Assembly: GCF_036370855.1 (NCBI RefSeq)
Contig: NC_088102.1
Location: 65,233,601-65,297,600 of the forward strand
Direction of reading: 5' to 3'
DNA from: Dromaius novaehollandiae
Taxonomy: Eukaryota; Chordata; Aves; Casuariiformes; Dromaiidae
Length of the DNA: 64,000 bases
Shown here: positions 24,965 through 54,600 of the stretch, in pieces
Layout: every line of letters starts with the position of its first letter
Numbering within the stretch: position 1 is the first letter of the stretch
Made by a program: the position numbers and the translations under genes
Notes under the pieces: generated by a model
The model's input: only the letters and a program-made list of their open reading frames with translations
Databases searched by the model: none
What the model was told of the DNA's origin: nothing

Positions 24965-26835
24965 CTGTCAAAAATATGGTAAGTTCTTTATTAGTTTACT
25001 TTCTCATACTACCCATTCTCCTGTATTTAAGGAAACTATTACAAGGAAGACACTCAAACAGGATCAGATTTCACTATGCTAAGAGGGTCCTCTTTCCCGG
25101 AGGGCTGCAAAATTAGAGCCCTGCTTTGTTTACAATAAGCTTTCATTTAAGTTCACTTGAGAAGATGACCTATCAGAGCCAAATTTGGAAATATTTAAGT
25201 TGTAGGTATTAGAAGTATTTACATCTACCTGTGAAACAAGACTCTGTCTTCCTATAGAAAATGCACTGTTTGATGTTAAAATGCATTCCCCCTCCCCCAA
25301 ACTCAGATGCACCCCTGATTTTAAACTACCTGGCCAAAGTTCTGTAGAGAAACATTTATCATTGGCATTTTACACCTGCGTCTTCTTCCTCCTCAAAACT
25401 ACAATTACAAAGTATTAGGGTTGTAACTTTAACTGATAGCAAATTTAGAGTTCCCTGTCTTTGCGCATTTTTAGTATAGCTATACATATTTCTGTATAAG
25501 CTACACAGTAGTACCTCCTGTTCAGTGTACAGACAGCGCTGAATGAAATACAAGAGTTAAGTAGTTAGGAAATGCATATGGGGTTACACCTTTAAACAGC
25601 ACACACTGTAAAAAACCAAAACAAAATACAACACACTGCAGAGAATTTTTTTTTATTTAGACTTTTATAGAAAGAAAAAGATGCTTGAAAGAAAAAGATA
25701 TTATACATCTTACTCAAGTCTTTGAACTTACAAGCATCTAACATGTAATGCTGTAAATTAAATGAGAAGTCCCCCAGAAACTCCACCCTGTAAAAACACA
25801 CATTGCTAGAAATGTGAAAGCTGATTCTCATCAGGCAGGAGAAAAGGAAGGATGTGTTTAGCCAGAGAAACTTGAAATTATTTCTTGACTACGCTTACTT
25901 ACAAGAGATGTTCTGTTTAAGAGATTAAGACTAGAACATCTTTGATGATTAAAGACTGATGATTTTGTCGCTGATTACAGAATATTCGGTCCAGAAAAAT
26001 ATCCTAACGTCTCCTTTACACGCTCTGGCAGAAGGAAGGTCACAGATAACTCTAATAAAGCAAAGCCAGTAGAGGTCTGAAACCCTCCCCGGAAACTCTG
26101 CGATCAGCAACCAGCAGCTGCCTCAGCTTTAAACACGCGTTCTCTGCTGGCCGTTCCCCGGCTTTAACAACGGATTATAGAACAACACCGCTCATGCACG
26201 GCAGGTTTTGGTCTATGGGCAGCCGGAGGACGTCAGCCGCAAGAGTAAAAGCCGTATTTAAACGGCGGATTTAAACCGGGATATAAAACACAGGAGGCGC
26301 AGCCGGAACTTCCAGTTTCTGCGCCAGAAACCCCCCTCCACCACGGCCCTCCCCCGCCACGACCGGGGCGAGCCGCCGCCGCTGCCGTGCTCCACGCGGG
26401 GGACGCGCTCGCCGCCGCAGCCCCCTCAGCCCGCGCTCGCGGCGCCCGCTCACCCCAACCGTCGCCAACGGCCGCCGCGCGCGCCCCACCCCGCTCCGCA
26501 GACGCAGCTGACGAGAGGAAAGGGGGGGACGGGAAACCCTCCCCTCCATGTGGCGTCGCGCCGGGCGCCGCAGGAAGCTGCGTCACGCGCCCCGGCCGCG
26601 TGACACCGACGCGCGCGCGCCCCCTCCCCCCTCAGGCCGTTGGCGAGGGGCGGCCCCTCCCCCGCGGCGGCGCTCTCCTCGCAGCGGAGCCGCCGGCGGG
26701 GCGCGGCGCGGCGCGGGCCTGGGTGACAGCGGGCGCGGCGCGGCGCGGCGCGGCGCGGCGGCAGCGGCTGTTACCTCGGCGCGGCGGCAGGGGCGGAGGG
26801 GGTTGGGGGGGGGGAGGTGAGGCGAGGCGAGGCCG

Positions 26836-26844
26836 CCACGTGAC
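26836..26844. promoter_or_regulatory. E-box CCACGTGAC (first of three)
   Basis: CACGTG core at 26837-26842 with the AC 3' flank preferred by TFEB/MITF/USF-type bHLH-zip factors. Located inside the CpG island. Confidence 0.6.
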
Positions 26845-26913
26845 CGGGGAGGCGGCCGCGATGGCGGCGACGACCCGGGGGGGGGGGGGGGAGCGCGACA
26901 TGGCGGCGTCGCC

Positions 26914-26923
26914 GTCACGTGAC
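26914..26923. promoter_or_regulatory. Perfect CLEAR-type palindrome GTCACGTGAC
   Basis: The ten bases are identical to the core CLEAR consensus for TFEB/TFE3/MITF (USF also binds it). It lies between the two ATGGCGGC boxes and the third E-box. HPS5 acts in lysosome-related organelle biogenesis, so this regulator class would make sense; binding is inferred. Confidence 0.6.
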
Positions 26924-26962
26924 ACGGCTCCCGCGCCCGCCCGCCCGCCGCGGCTTGTTCCG

Positions 26963-26971
26963 GTCACGTGC
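26963..26971. promoter_or_regulatory. E-box GTCACGTGC (third of three)
   Basis: CACGTG core at 26965-26970 with GT on the 5' side. The three boxes span about 135 bases. Confidence 0.55.
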
Positions 26972-27350
26972 CCCCGCCGCCCCATGGCCCCGGAGGCGGC
27001 CGGGCCTCCCTAGCACCGGCCCCAGCCCGCCCGCACGGTAGGATCTGCTCGCGCCGCCGGGCAAAGGGGGGGGGGGGAGGGGTGCGGGGGGGCGGCCCCG
27101 GGGCTCCGTGGCGGCGCTTAACGGGCGCGGCGTGTCCCCTCGGCTGCGGCCGCGCTCGCTGCCACCCCCGCGGCCGGGTGTTGGGAGCGCGAAGGCGCCT
27201 CCGCTTGTGCCCCGAGGCCGCCGCGGGGTCGGTCGGTGACTGCGGGGGGCAGCGGGGCGGCACGTACGCGGGTTTAACGCGGTTGGGGGAGGGGAGAAAC
27301 GGCCGCGTTAGAAGCGGGTATCGAACCCCCCCTTCCTCTGGGGTCATCGG

Positions 27351-30300
27351 TTAGAGCCTGGTGGCGGCTCCAGGTGCTGCGGTTGTTCCCCCCGCCCGGG
27401 AGAGGCAGGATGACCCCGAAACGCCGCGAGGACCTTTTGTTCCATTTTATCCCCACGCTGAAGCTTCCCGATACATCACGTCAATCATAAAATGGGCCGA
27501 AATTGCCGTCCCCGAGACCGATTTGATGACGGGGCACGTCCCCTAGGTCAGGGCTGCTGGTTTATCCAGGTGCTTTTCAGAACTGTTAACCATTAGTTGT
27601 TAACTGTACCTTTTTCTGTCACTTTAGAAGCGTTATTGCTTGGGTATTTAAAAATAAACTGTTTTGCCTTCCCTATTCATGGAGACACTTGAACCACAGA
27701 AAGCTCTTGTCTTCCTAAACTTGCAGCTGGACAACTCCAGCACTACTTCTGTTAGCAGCAGGTTAAAATCATCAGCCAGAGCTATAAAATAATAGCATTT
27801 TTCCATATGAACGTTGCGGCTCTTGCCCTCCTGAGCAGCCATGACTGTCAGGAGGCCTGTCATCATCCACAGTAACAGTTCCTGAAACTTCAGGAAAGTC
27901 ATTAAATACAGAGGTTATGATATTGCAGTGGGAGTGAATAGACTATTAACGACTCGCCCTCTTCCATAGTGTGCCTTAAGTGTCAAGAGAGGAGGGGAAG
28001 ACCTCTGTGCGCCGAGTGAGCAGCAGGCTGACGGAGCGCAGCCTTCCCCTCTGCGGTCAGGAGACCACCCTCATACTTCTCTAGCAAATAGGCTGCATTT
28101 CTGTTTTAGGGGGTTTTTTTTTGTTCCTTGTCCTTAACTGAAGAAGCCATCTTGTTTTCATTAGTAAAAGATGCCAACTTTTGTAAACCCTGATTAGTAA
28201 TCTTCCCCCCGCTCCCATCCCTTCCCAGCTGTACTGTTTTGAAGACAACTCCATATTCCCTATTTTGGATAATGCTTATGCTGCTTGTGATTTATATCAT
28301 CCTATGGCCACTGTAAATTGCTGCATGAAAAAGGAAACGGCAATGACATAAATAAGGGCAACAGCGAGCTAGTGCATTTGCTTTCCCAGAAGGTAGCGTG
28401 AGCCGCTTGTGGAATAATTGTGCAGTCACCGGTTGCACGCTGCAGGGCACTGTGCTAGAAGCACCGCATCTGTAAAGAGAGAAGCTGCGAGCCGCTGGTC
28501 GTTTTCTCCCTTAGTTGAAAGGCTGGTTGTAGGTGGGTGAAACAGCACGGCAGAAAAGCAAAGCAGCTTGCATCAGAATGAGCCTGGCTGTGGAAACGCT
28601 TTCCTTTCTTCCTCTTCAGCGCAGGCTTCTCTCCAGTGTATTCTGTGCCTTCAGCGCTACTGCATTTGATTATAGTGACCTAGGACTAAAGGATTTTAAA
28701 TTAACAAAGGGGGAGCAAAGTCAAAATCCTCAGTCTCACCTAGAAGAGCGAGGTTTCTGGTCTGTTGGAGTCTATGGCCAGCTGCCTTTTTCTAGCCAGG
28801 ATAAGGTGCTGATGAGAGACCACAGACCTAAAACAGGAAATTCTAAATAAAGTGGTAGTCCAAGTGCCGCTAAAAGAGAATAATGCTGTTGGGGAGGCTG
28901 TAGAAGATTATGCTAGGTACCTGGCCTGAAACTACGCCCCACGGTTTTCCTTGAGAGCAAAGTATCAGCAGGGCTGCTCCGAATGTTGCCCGTCGCGTTC
29001 CAGCGATTGCTGCAGTGGTGCTGATGGGAAACCCTGCGCTCAGCTCAGTGTCGCTGAAGTCTTTGGCAAAGCTTTGGCTGACTGAAGTGATGAAGGAGCA
29101 AAGCTTAAGTGCAGAGCCCTTTTGCCATTAAATATCTTTCCATTTAGTATATTACTTAATGCATTTTGGTTCCTGGCTCGTAAGACTTCTGCTCTGAGAA
29201 TGAGAAGAGAATGCTATGTTACTTTTCAGATTGTCAGAGTAAAATAGTCCATTCTGTGGAATACAGATGTGAATTTAAATACTTAGGAATATCATTTTCT
29301 GATACCTATTAGGAGTGTGCAGTGATAACTGATGCAAATTTCTTTTTGAATTTTGATGCAGGCAACAGCAAATACTACAGATACTCTAAAGCACATGAAA
29401 CGTGTGTAGCAGATTTTCAAAATGTTTCTAAAACCATTTTATGTATAGAAAAGTATATGATGTACATATAATACAGCAGTTGGACAGATGGGACTATTTA
29501 GAGCAGAAAGCGCTGAATATGTAATTTTATGATAGGTGTATGATGTTTTGATTTTTTTAAGATATATATACACACACACATACTGTTCTTATTTTCTTGA
29601 GAAACTTAAGGCTGTTGAGTGAATGTGTAAGGAGGAAGGATAGTGGCTGCTGGGAAGAAGGCACAGCAAATATCAAAAGGCTTGTTGATGTGAAACTGGT
29701 AACAAAATTCCCATTGTTTTGAAGCATATATAACATTAATCCCTCAGTATTTGGGGGAGGGAGGTAAGAAACTGGCTAGCTAGAATCAAGTGTGTGAAAT
29801 ACTGTTCAAGCCCTGGGCAGAAGTCACTACAATAAGAAAAGAACTGTAACTGGGCTAGGTTACGTTACACACAGAGGAAAACTGAAAGCTGACTTTTTTT
29901 TTCCTGTGCCTTGTATCCCTCCCTTTTCTGAAATGTTTTAACATCTACCATTCATACTGAAGAAGGAAATCACTGCCAAATGCCGGAAGACACTTGGAAT
30001 ATAGGTTCTTGGTTAGGTTTGGTTTTCTTCTGAAGTGGAGAAACCAGTAGAAGAGCATCAAAAAAGGAAAATTTGGTTATTAGTTTAAATGTAAGATTTG
30101 TGGGTCTTTTCATTGGAGCACAAGCAATATCAGCAATATAATTAGATAAATTATTTAGGTTGGTGGCAGTGTTTTGTTTAAATAAATTTGCTGATTGCGT
30201 TGACAGAGGGAAGCGCATCTATCTGGGATGGTCCAAAAATGATGACAGCATTAACATGGAAATGCAGGTTGTAATTCCTTAAAATAGGTAGAAATAGTGA

Positions 30301-30354
30301 GAAAGTTACAGAAAAAATAATGATAGTAATCAGCTCTACCTATGTTTTTAATAG
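27351..30354 (+). other. GTF2H1 5' untranslated intron (inferred), no other gene seen
   Basis: No exon of a recognisable protein lies here. It contains a short alternating (AT)(AC) microsatellite at about 29563-29582. The downstream boundary is the acceptor 'tttttaatag' ending at 30354, 15 bases before the GTF2H1 ATG; the upstream donor in the CpG island is not certain ('cacg/gtagga' near 27036 is one candidate). Confidence 0.5.
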
Positions 30355-47844
<17,490 letters not shown>

Positions 47845-48630
47845 AAATGCATGCTGTACAGGTTTGAGAACAAAATCTGCAGTAGGTATAGGAATACAAC
47901 CTAGCACATCTGCAGATCTTATAGTTGTTGCAGGAAGACCTGCAAGCTGTGGACTTCTGGAAATGATGCTAACTGAACTTGCACATTTTTTGAAAAAGAA
48001 CAGAGTTTAAACTTGAAAACTAGGGAGAAAAACAAGGAGAACCAAAACAGAAGAGCTGAGGCGCAAAAATATTTAAAAGACACTGTTTACTGCAGTTACT
48101 CAGGAACTGCTTTTGATTTGCATAAAGAGCTGCTTTCAGAAATAAAAACTTTAAAGAGGGTGTATTAATAAAATCTGTTTTTCTGTCTAATTTTTTTTAA
48201 GAAGTGTATGGCACAGGGTAGAATTCTAAAGTTTTTCTTCACTGGATTCTGACATTTTATTGAATTCTGTTTGTACTTCCTGCAACAGTTTAACAAGGAT
48301 ATTTTAAAATATAGCTGAGACTGTTTTTGCTTCAAACATCTGGAGAGTCTAGCTGTCAGAAGACAAGCTTCTGCCATGTTTCCCCACCAATTGGAAGCAA
48401 GAGACATTGCACTGAGAGCTGTTATGGTCTGGGGTCCCTAGAGGCACATGGGGGCAAACTTTGCCTGAAGTCTTGGATTTTTATGCAGAATTTTTTTCAG
48501 CCATCAGTTTTGCATGTTTTCCTTTGAGTGCAAGTGTGTGCTACTGCAGTTTTTTTTTTAAGGTGGCATTTGTTCTGAGGAGAGAATGCATTTTTAAAAA
48601 TGAAGTTTAAAAATAAAGTTTCTTACAAAA
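47845..48630 (+). other. GTF2H1: GTF2H1 3' UTR (probable) with several poly(A) signals
   Basis: AATAAA occurs at 48141-48146, 48167-48172 and 48612-48617 downstream of the stop codon; the last gives a UTR of about 780 bases. A further AATAAA at 50485-50490 could serve a longer transcript. Which one is used cannot be decided from sequence alone. Confidence 0.5.
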
Positions 48631-51600
48631 GAAGTAAAAAGTCACTTATTTTCACTTCTTAGACATTTTTTTTTCTTCTCCTAAATCTGTTTTCCTTCAC
48701 TCTTCCCTTTTGACTGTTATACTATTTTTGGCGAATTGATAATCATTGCAAAGAGTGAAAAAGGTGTTATTTACACAACGTCCATAGATATTGGGAGTCT
48801 GTGCCATACTTTGTTCCAAACAGAATCAGTTCACTGTTTCTGATCAACTTGTCTTGTATTAAATGTGACTTAAATGCAAAGTAAACCTGTTTTCTATTAT
48901 ATATGCAGTTTAATGACATCCTTGTATTTTGTCGTCATCTTGACCAGTACTAAAGCCCCATGTGGGTTACTGAACTTTTTTACTTCTGACTAAACGTGAC
49001 TGTTAGAGTATAAGATGCATTTACTACAAAGACGAATCAGTGACAATATGTATTCAAAGCAAGCACAGCAGTGTTCAGTAGGGAAGAAGAAATTCCCATT
49101 AGCCTGCATGATGGCTTTATGCTAGATTTTGCCACCATTGGTATGATGTTAGAACCTTACAATAGGATGGTGGTTGGAGAATTCTTGCAAATTCCTGCAG
49201 AAGAAAAGATGTATTTGTACAGCCAAGTCTGTGCTTGTTCTGGGCTGCTGTTCCATTTATGCAAGAGGTGTTTTTCTTTAACTGCTGCGTGGAAGTCAGC
49301 AGCTTCTTTATAGCCAGTGTTTTTGGATTTTTGTATTATGCTAATATTTTGGTAAAAGCTGAGTTTCAGTTAAATGTAACTGTCTGCACCAAAATTCTGT
49401 TTGGAAATGTATGCATTGTTGTTAAGCCTAGTTTCCCTGTCTGCTTTTGCAGATAGATGCATGATACCTGCTCTGTAATGTTAATGTAGTTCTGCTAGAA
49501 GAAATGACTGGGCTCAACAAGAGGGACACTGCTTACTTTTGACAGGGTGAAAGTGTCACTAGGAATAAACAGATGTATGTACAGCATGTGGGGAAAGAGG
49601 CGCACGTCTTGTCAAAAGTTACCTCTTGTGATAAACTGTTTCTTTGAAATTTAGGCTTAGGGTATGGCTTTATAAAGCCCAATCCTCTCTAAGTGCAGGC
49701 AGCTCCAAGGAAAGGTAGTTTTGTCTCCCCCATTCCAAAGCATTGGATCTAGCAATTGTGTGGCCAAATTCCAGCTATTCTGTGAAAGCTCTTACAGCTT
49801 TCATTATAGCAGAGGGCTTGGTTCAAGGAGATATTTCATTATATTCTAATTGTTCCTGAAGCTATGACAACCCACTTGAGTATTAGACTGCACTGAGACT
49901 TAGCAATAATTGTTTCATTTTAAAATCATGGACAGGAATTTTGAGCATGGAACTAATTCACATTTGATTTGAATCAGTATTTAGCATTCCTGGAAATGTC
50001 TGGCAAAACACTTAGTATAGTGGAAAAATTTCAGTGCATTATATGAACGTTTTACTGTCCAAAGGACTTATGTTGCAATCATTGTGGGGGATGATGTTGC
50101 TATAGCTTTAAGTTATTGTAGTGATATCAGGCTATCAAAATGTATCTTAATTTACAGAACTGGGGGGAGAGGAGGTGGATACTAAATTCAATAGTTTTGC
50201 CTAGAGACTGTACAGGCAAGGCTGCTATGCACTTCATGTTGCTTTTTCAGGTATCGTTGCAATAAGGCACAGGCCCCTCCTAAAATAATGGAGGTAAACT
50301 AAATATTCTTCCTTCTACATTGTATTCCCCTTTTCTGTAGCATGGTCCAAAACACAGATTCATTCCTTAAGTTTTGAAACTGAATCATCATGCATTATAT
50401 TACTATTGGAATCTTTATACTGACTTGTATTTTTAATGAGAATTCATACAACTTGTATCATTGGCATCGATCTAAGATTTGTAGAATAAACCCTACTGAA
50501 TCCTGAAGTGAAGTCTTCTCTAGTGCTTAGGCTGTGTATTTTCTGATGTTCAATTAAATCCAAAACAGGCTCCATTCACATCTAAATTGAAAGAGAGCTG
50601 TGTATAGCACTACCTTAGCTGTCCCCTTATGCTCCTGGAGCACATAGCAGGAGCATAACAGTTACTATTAAACTAAACTATTTCTTTCTTAGGGATTAAG
50701 AAGTTATTTTTTTCTGCTACATAGAGTCTACACCATTTTGAGTAGTGCTGTACCTCTCTCCCGATCATACAAAAGCTGGTTTAAATCTCCAAGGATTAGC
50801 GCTCTGCTCGTTACGTATATCCATACAGCAGCTGTTGCTCCAGGAGAACTGTACAGGCTGCTTTGTCAGCCATTCAAAGCCACGCTATCTAGTAATGAAG
50901 AAAGGCTAATGTAAAGCACATATTAAAACCAGCCTGGCTCGATTTATTTATAGCCTGTGAATTTCAGTAGATTAAAGTACACTTAGATGTACCCCAGAAA
51001 AGGGGCTGTTCCAGTCTCAAAGGAGCTCTACCACAGTCAAGGAAAGGAAACTACATTTTGCCACTGCAGCCATCCCTAGAAGTAGTTGCCTGCACGCTCA
51101 CAGCCAGGATAGCTCTCTAGACTGTGATCTCCAGCTTCTCAATGTGACAAAGCAGCACTGCACAGGCCCTGTGCTTCCCCAGGTGTATGGCTTTCCCCAC
51201 ACACAATCATTTAAGGTTTTTTTGTTTTGTTTTGTTTTTTAAACAGCTGCAAGTATTTTCCCATATGTATACCAGACTTCTATCATGAAGCCTTCCCATG
51301 AGCTAGAAAGCTCACCTTATCCTTTACCAGCAGTCCTATGAAAGAGGCACTTTATCAAGAAAGTCACTGGTGTAAGCAGGCGGTGTGATGGCAATAAAGC
51401 TTAAGATGGTTTTCCATTATCGAACCTGCTTCCCTCCCTTAAGAGAGGAATATCCTCGAGCATCCCTGCTGCCTGCACCCAGGGCTTTGGAGCCTACATA
51501 CTGCAACACGATTTCAGTGTGCGCCACCATATTCTGAACCTGTTTCCAAGCTCTCTCTTACCACACAGGAAGAGCTGGAGCTCAGTCCAAACAGAACACA

Positions 51601-54600
51601 GTAACTTCAAATTGAAGAGCAATCAGACCTCACCGGTGATTTAACATTGCTCCACAATCAACTCCGACAACTACTGGCAAATGTACTCCTGCAGTAGAGT
51701 TTAAGGGCTGTGGCCACTGGATTACCAACTTCCCCTCTCTTTTTCAGGGCACTGCATTTACCTCAGCTACCTCTGAACACATTATCTCCCCAAAAGGTAT
51801 CCAGTCCTTGTCTGAAATACTGAGAGCTGGCCAATTCACCCCTTTCCTTAGTAACACCATAAATAGAGAATCATGTATGAAGTCCCGATGGGCTCCTTTG
51901 TCTGCTGCAGAAGAGAAGAGCCAAAGGCAGGAAGATGCAGCCAGAGAGGCTGGTTAGACCGAAGGAGCAATAGGGCCACAGAAATCCAGCCGTGCCCGCT
52001 AGAGGGCCCGGATCGGAGCCGGACAGCCTCCGTGCGAGCTGTGCAGTCTGGAGGGAGCACAGGGAGCAAGCAGAGCGAGCAGGCCCTGCAGGCAGCGAGC
52101 GGCCGCGTGCAGTCAGAGCGCGCTCAGGCAGGCTGCTACGTTTGCACCCCTGCTCCCCACCGGTGACCTGGTGCCAGCTCACCTCCATCCAGCCCTCGAG
52201 CCAGGTTTAGGATCATTGCCAGGCTGCAGAGCACCACAGTGGCTTCAAGAGCAACATGAAAGATGACTCAGAAAGCATAGGCAAGGCTGGGGCTCTTTGC
52301 TAGCGTTTTCCCTGTCTGTATGCCCTCAGCTGCTGTATTTCCCACACAATGGACGTTCCCGTCCTCATCAAAACCCTGGCAGCCCACTGGTTGTCCTCTC
52401 ACCACCAGGGACTACCCACCCTGGTGTTCCTTCATCCTGGTAAGGCCAAACTACTCCACGAGCTCAGGCATCTGCATTTCCCTAAGGAAAACACTACCCT
52501 GGAGATAGGCAGGCCCTGTCCTCCTGGCCTGCTAACATCCCCTCTAGAGAAGGCACTCTGTAACTGTCTCACCCACGGCCCTCAAGTACCCACAAATTAG
52601 ATCTGAAGCTCTCAAAGGCAATCTCCCAAACCCCAGCCAAACCCACATATGGTTTCATTTTCTAGAGTGTCCATGTCTGCACACATCTATTCGTTCCCTT
52701 TCAAGTTCATTTACAGGCACAACATGACCAAACAGCACCTCATTACAATTACCCCGCGCAGCGGAAGCGCCCTCAGTGCACCGCTGCATTACCCCACTTC
52801 CATGCACTGCCCTCCTTGAACACGCTCCTGTCCTTCCCCTCGCGCTCGCCCACATGGCTGCCCATCACCACTTCACCGCAGCACTGTCTTCACCAGACAT
52901 TGACTGGGTGCCCAAGTCTTCACCCACGCCCAAGTGCCTCGTAGCCCGGGAAGCCCAGCTCCCTTGTGTACGACTCAGCTGCCAGCACAACCTGCGGGCC
53001 CCCACAACCATGCGTGGCAGGCCCTAACCCGCAGAGGCGGGAGTGTTGTCTGCTCTTGGCAATGCCCGGATCCTGCCTCTTCTGCCCTGTAACTGCCAGC
53101 CTGCGTCAGCTCAGCAGCACCCTGACTGCAAGTTTCAGAAAAAGAAAGAAGAACTTGAGCATACCCAAGCATAAGCTTCTGCTAAGAAGAGAGGACCCAA
53201 ACACACTTTTTTTTACTTTGGGAACTGGCCAGAGATCACCAGACTTCCAGGGGCAGGCGCTGCCTCTTGCACACAGCACAGCAGGTGCTGACCTCAGGCA
53301 GGACTCCTGGCCGTACAGTAGCATGAATCACAGCAGCGTGTTCACAACCTCCCCACTTAACCTGCAGCCTCTCTGCCTCCAGCTGACTGGCGGATCCAAT
53401 AAGAGTGTTGATAATAACTTTATCTGACTTATGGTGTGTCCCGTGATCAGAATTGACAGCTCCAAGGCAACAGCCCCACAGCACCCACTTCCCTGTGAGT
53501 ACTCCCCCCGTTTCTACCTTTTCCCTACTTCTGCAGATACAGTATGTCAAGGAAGTGAGTGATCAGTTGTAAAGTCACGCGCTTCCTAACTGATAACCCC
53601 AAGCCTGAGCATGGCTGAGCCGTGGATCCCTGCCTGCTGGCTGCGCAGGCAGCATGCACCAGCTCCCCTCCCAGCCACGAGCTGATCATCAGAGAAACAG
53701 CAGCAACGAGGGACCAGCAGGGAGACCAGGCTGCTTGTTTTCTCCACGCGTGCAGATATCCCAGCTCGCAGGCACCCAGCATCCTGTTTTGCAAGAATAA
53801 GCCACACAAACCACGTCACTGTGAAAATGCTTCGCAGCAGTGTGGCACCGGTGGCTGGGTGCTCTCAACGTGCTCTGTACGGTGGTGTTATGTCACCCAA
53901 CACAGACTGCTTCCTTCTGCCCTGCAGCCCCGACGAGCTCAGGAAATCACATCCTTAAAGCCCTTCTGCCTTCCTAGCCCTTCAAGGGAACAAATCACTC
54001 TGTTAAACCAGGCTCGTACTTATGCACGCCCTGGCACAATGCCAAAACCAAGAATTTCGGGAATGTGGCTGTTCATGCTGTTAAGATGAGCACAGTACCA
54101 AACACACCAAGCATTAGTATCATAAGCTGGGATAACAAGGAGCTGGATGACTGGTTAAAGATGGTGCAATTAAGACTATAGAGATCTCATTAAATAACTT
54201 GAAGAATAGTGGCAAAGGCCAACTGCCAAACTAAAAGAGTGCCTGATAAAGACCATTCACAGGAAATGATTTCTCTCAGTCTTCCAAGGCTTATCTGTCT
54301 GGCACTTCTTCCACCTAAAGTGAAAGAGGAGATTGCTAGCTTGTGTGCGCCAAGTGGCTGGGCATGGCTGCAACTCTGCCACTGCTGAACGTGGGAGGGA
54401 TGTGGAGAGTAAGGGGGCAGTTATGGAGACAAGAGCCATCCCTCAAGAAGAGGATGGGCAGGAAAGAGCTCAGCTGGACTGAAAATGCAATTTCACTAGG
54501 GGTCCTGCCTTAATCCAGAATTGATCTTCATCAAAAATCACACTGGGAACTATTGAAAACTCAGGAGAGATCAGTATTCTCCTCTCCAACTCTTTGGTCA

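Larger units (their letters stand above)
26120..27350. promoter_or_regulatory. CpG island, shared divergent promoter of HPS5 and GTF2H1
   Basis: An abrupt change from AT-rich sequence to very GC- and CpG-rich DNA, with GCGCG tandem units (about 26700-26760), G runs of 15 (26877-26891) and 12 (27066-27077), two ATGGCGGC YY1-like boxes (26860-26867, 26900-26907) and three CACGTG boxes. It is the only promoter-like region between the two divergent genes, whose ATGs are 5.5 kb apart because each has a 5' untranslated intron. Long open frames on both strands here are products of the base composition. Exact transcription starts and first-exon donors are not resolvable by eye. Confidence 0.8.

Noticed and set aside
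27307-27345. Possible tRNA T-arm on the minus strand (GTTCGATACCC)
   Set aside because: No matching acceptor, D or anticodon arms can be folded around it; most likely chance in GC-rich DNA.
26233-27354. Long overlapping open frames on both strands of the CpG island
   Set aside because: Alanine/arginine/proline-rich translations produced by GC content; no domain, and the region is a promoter.
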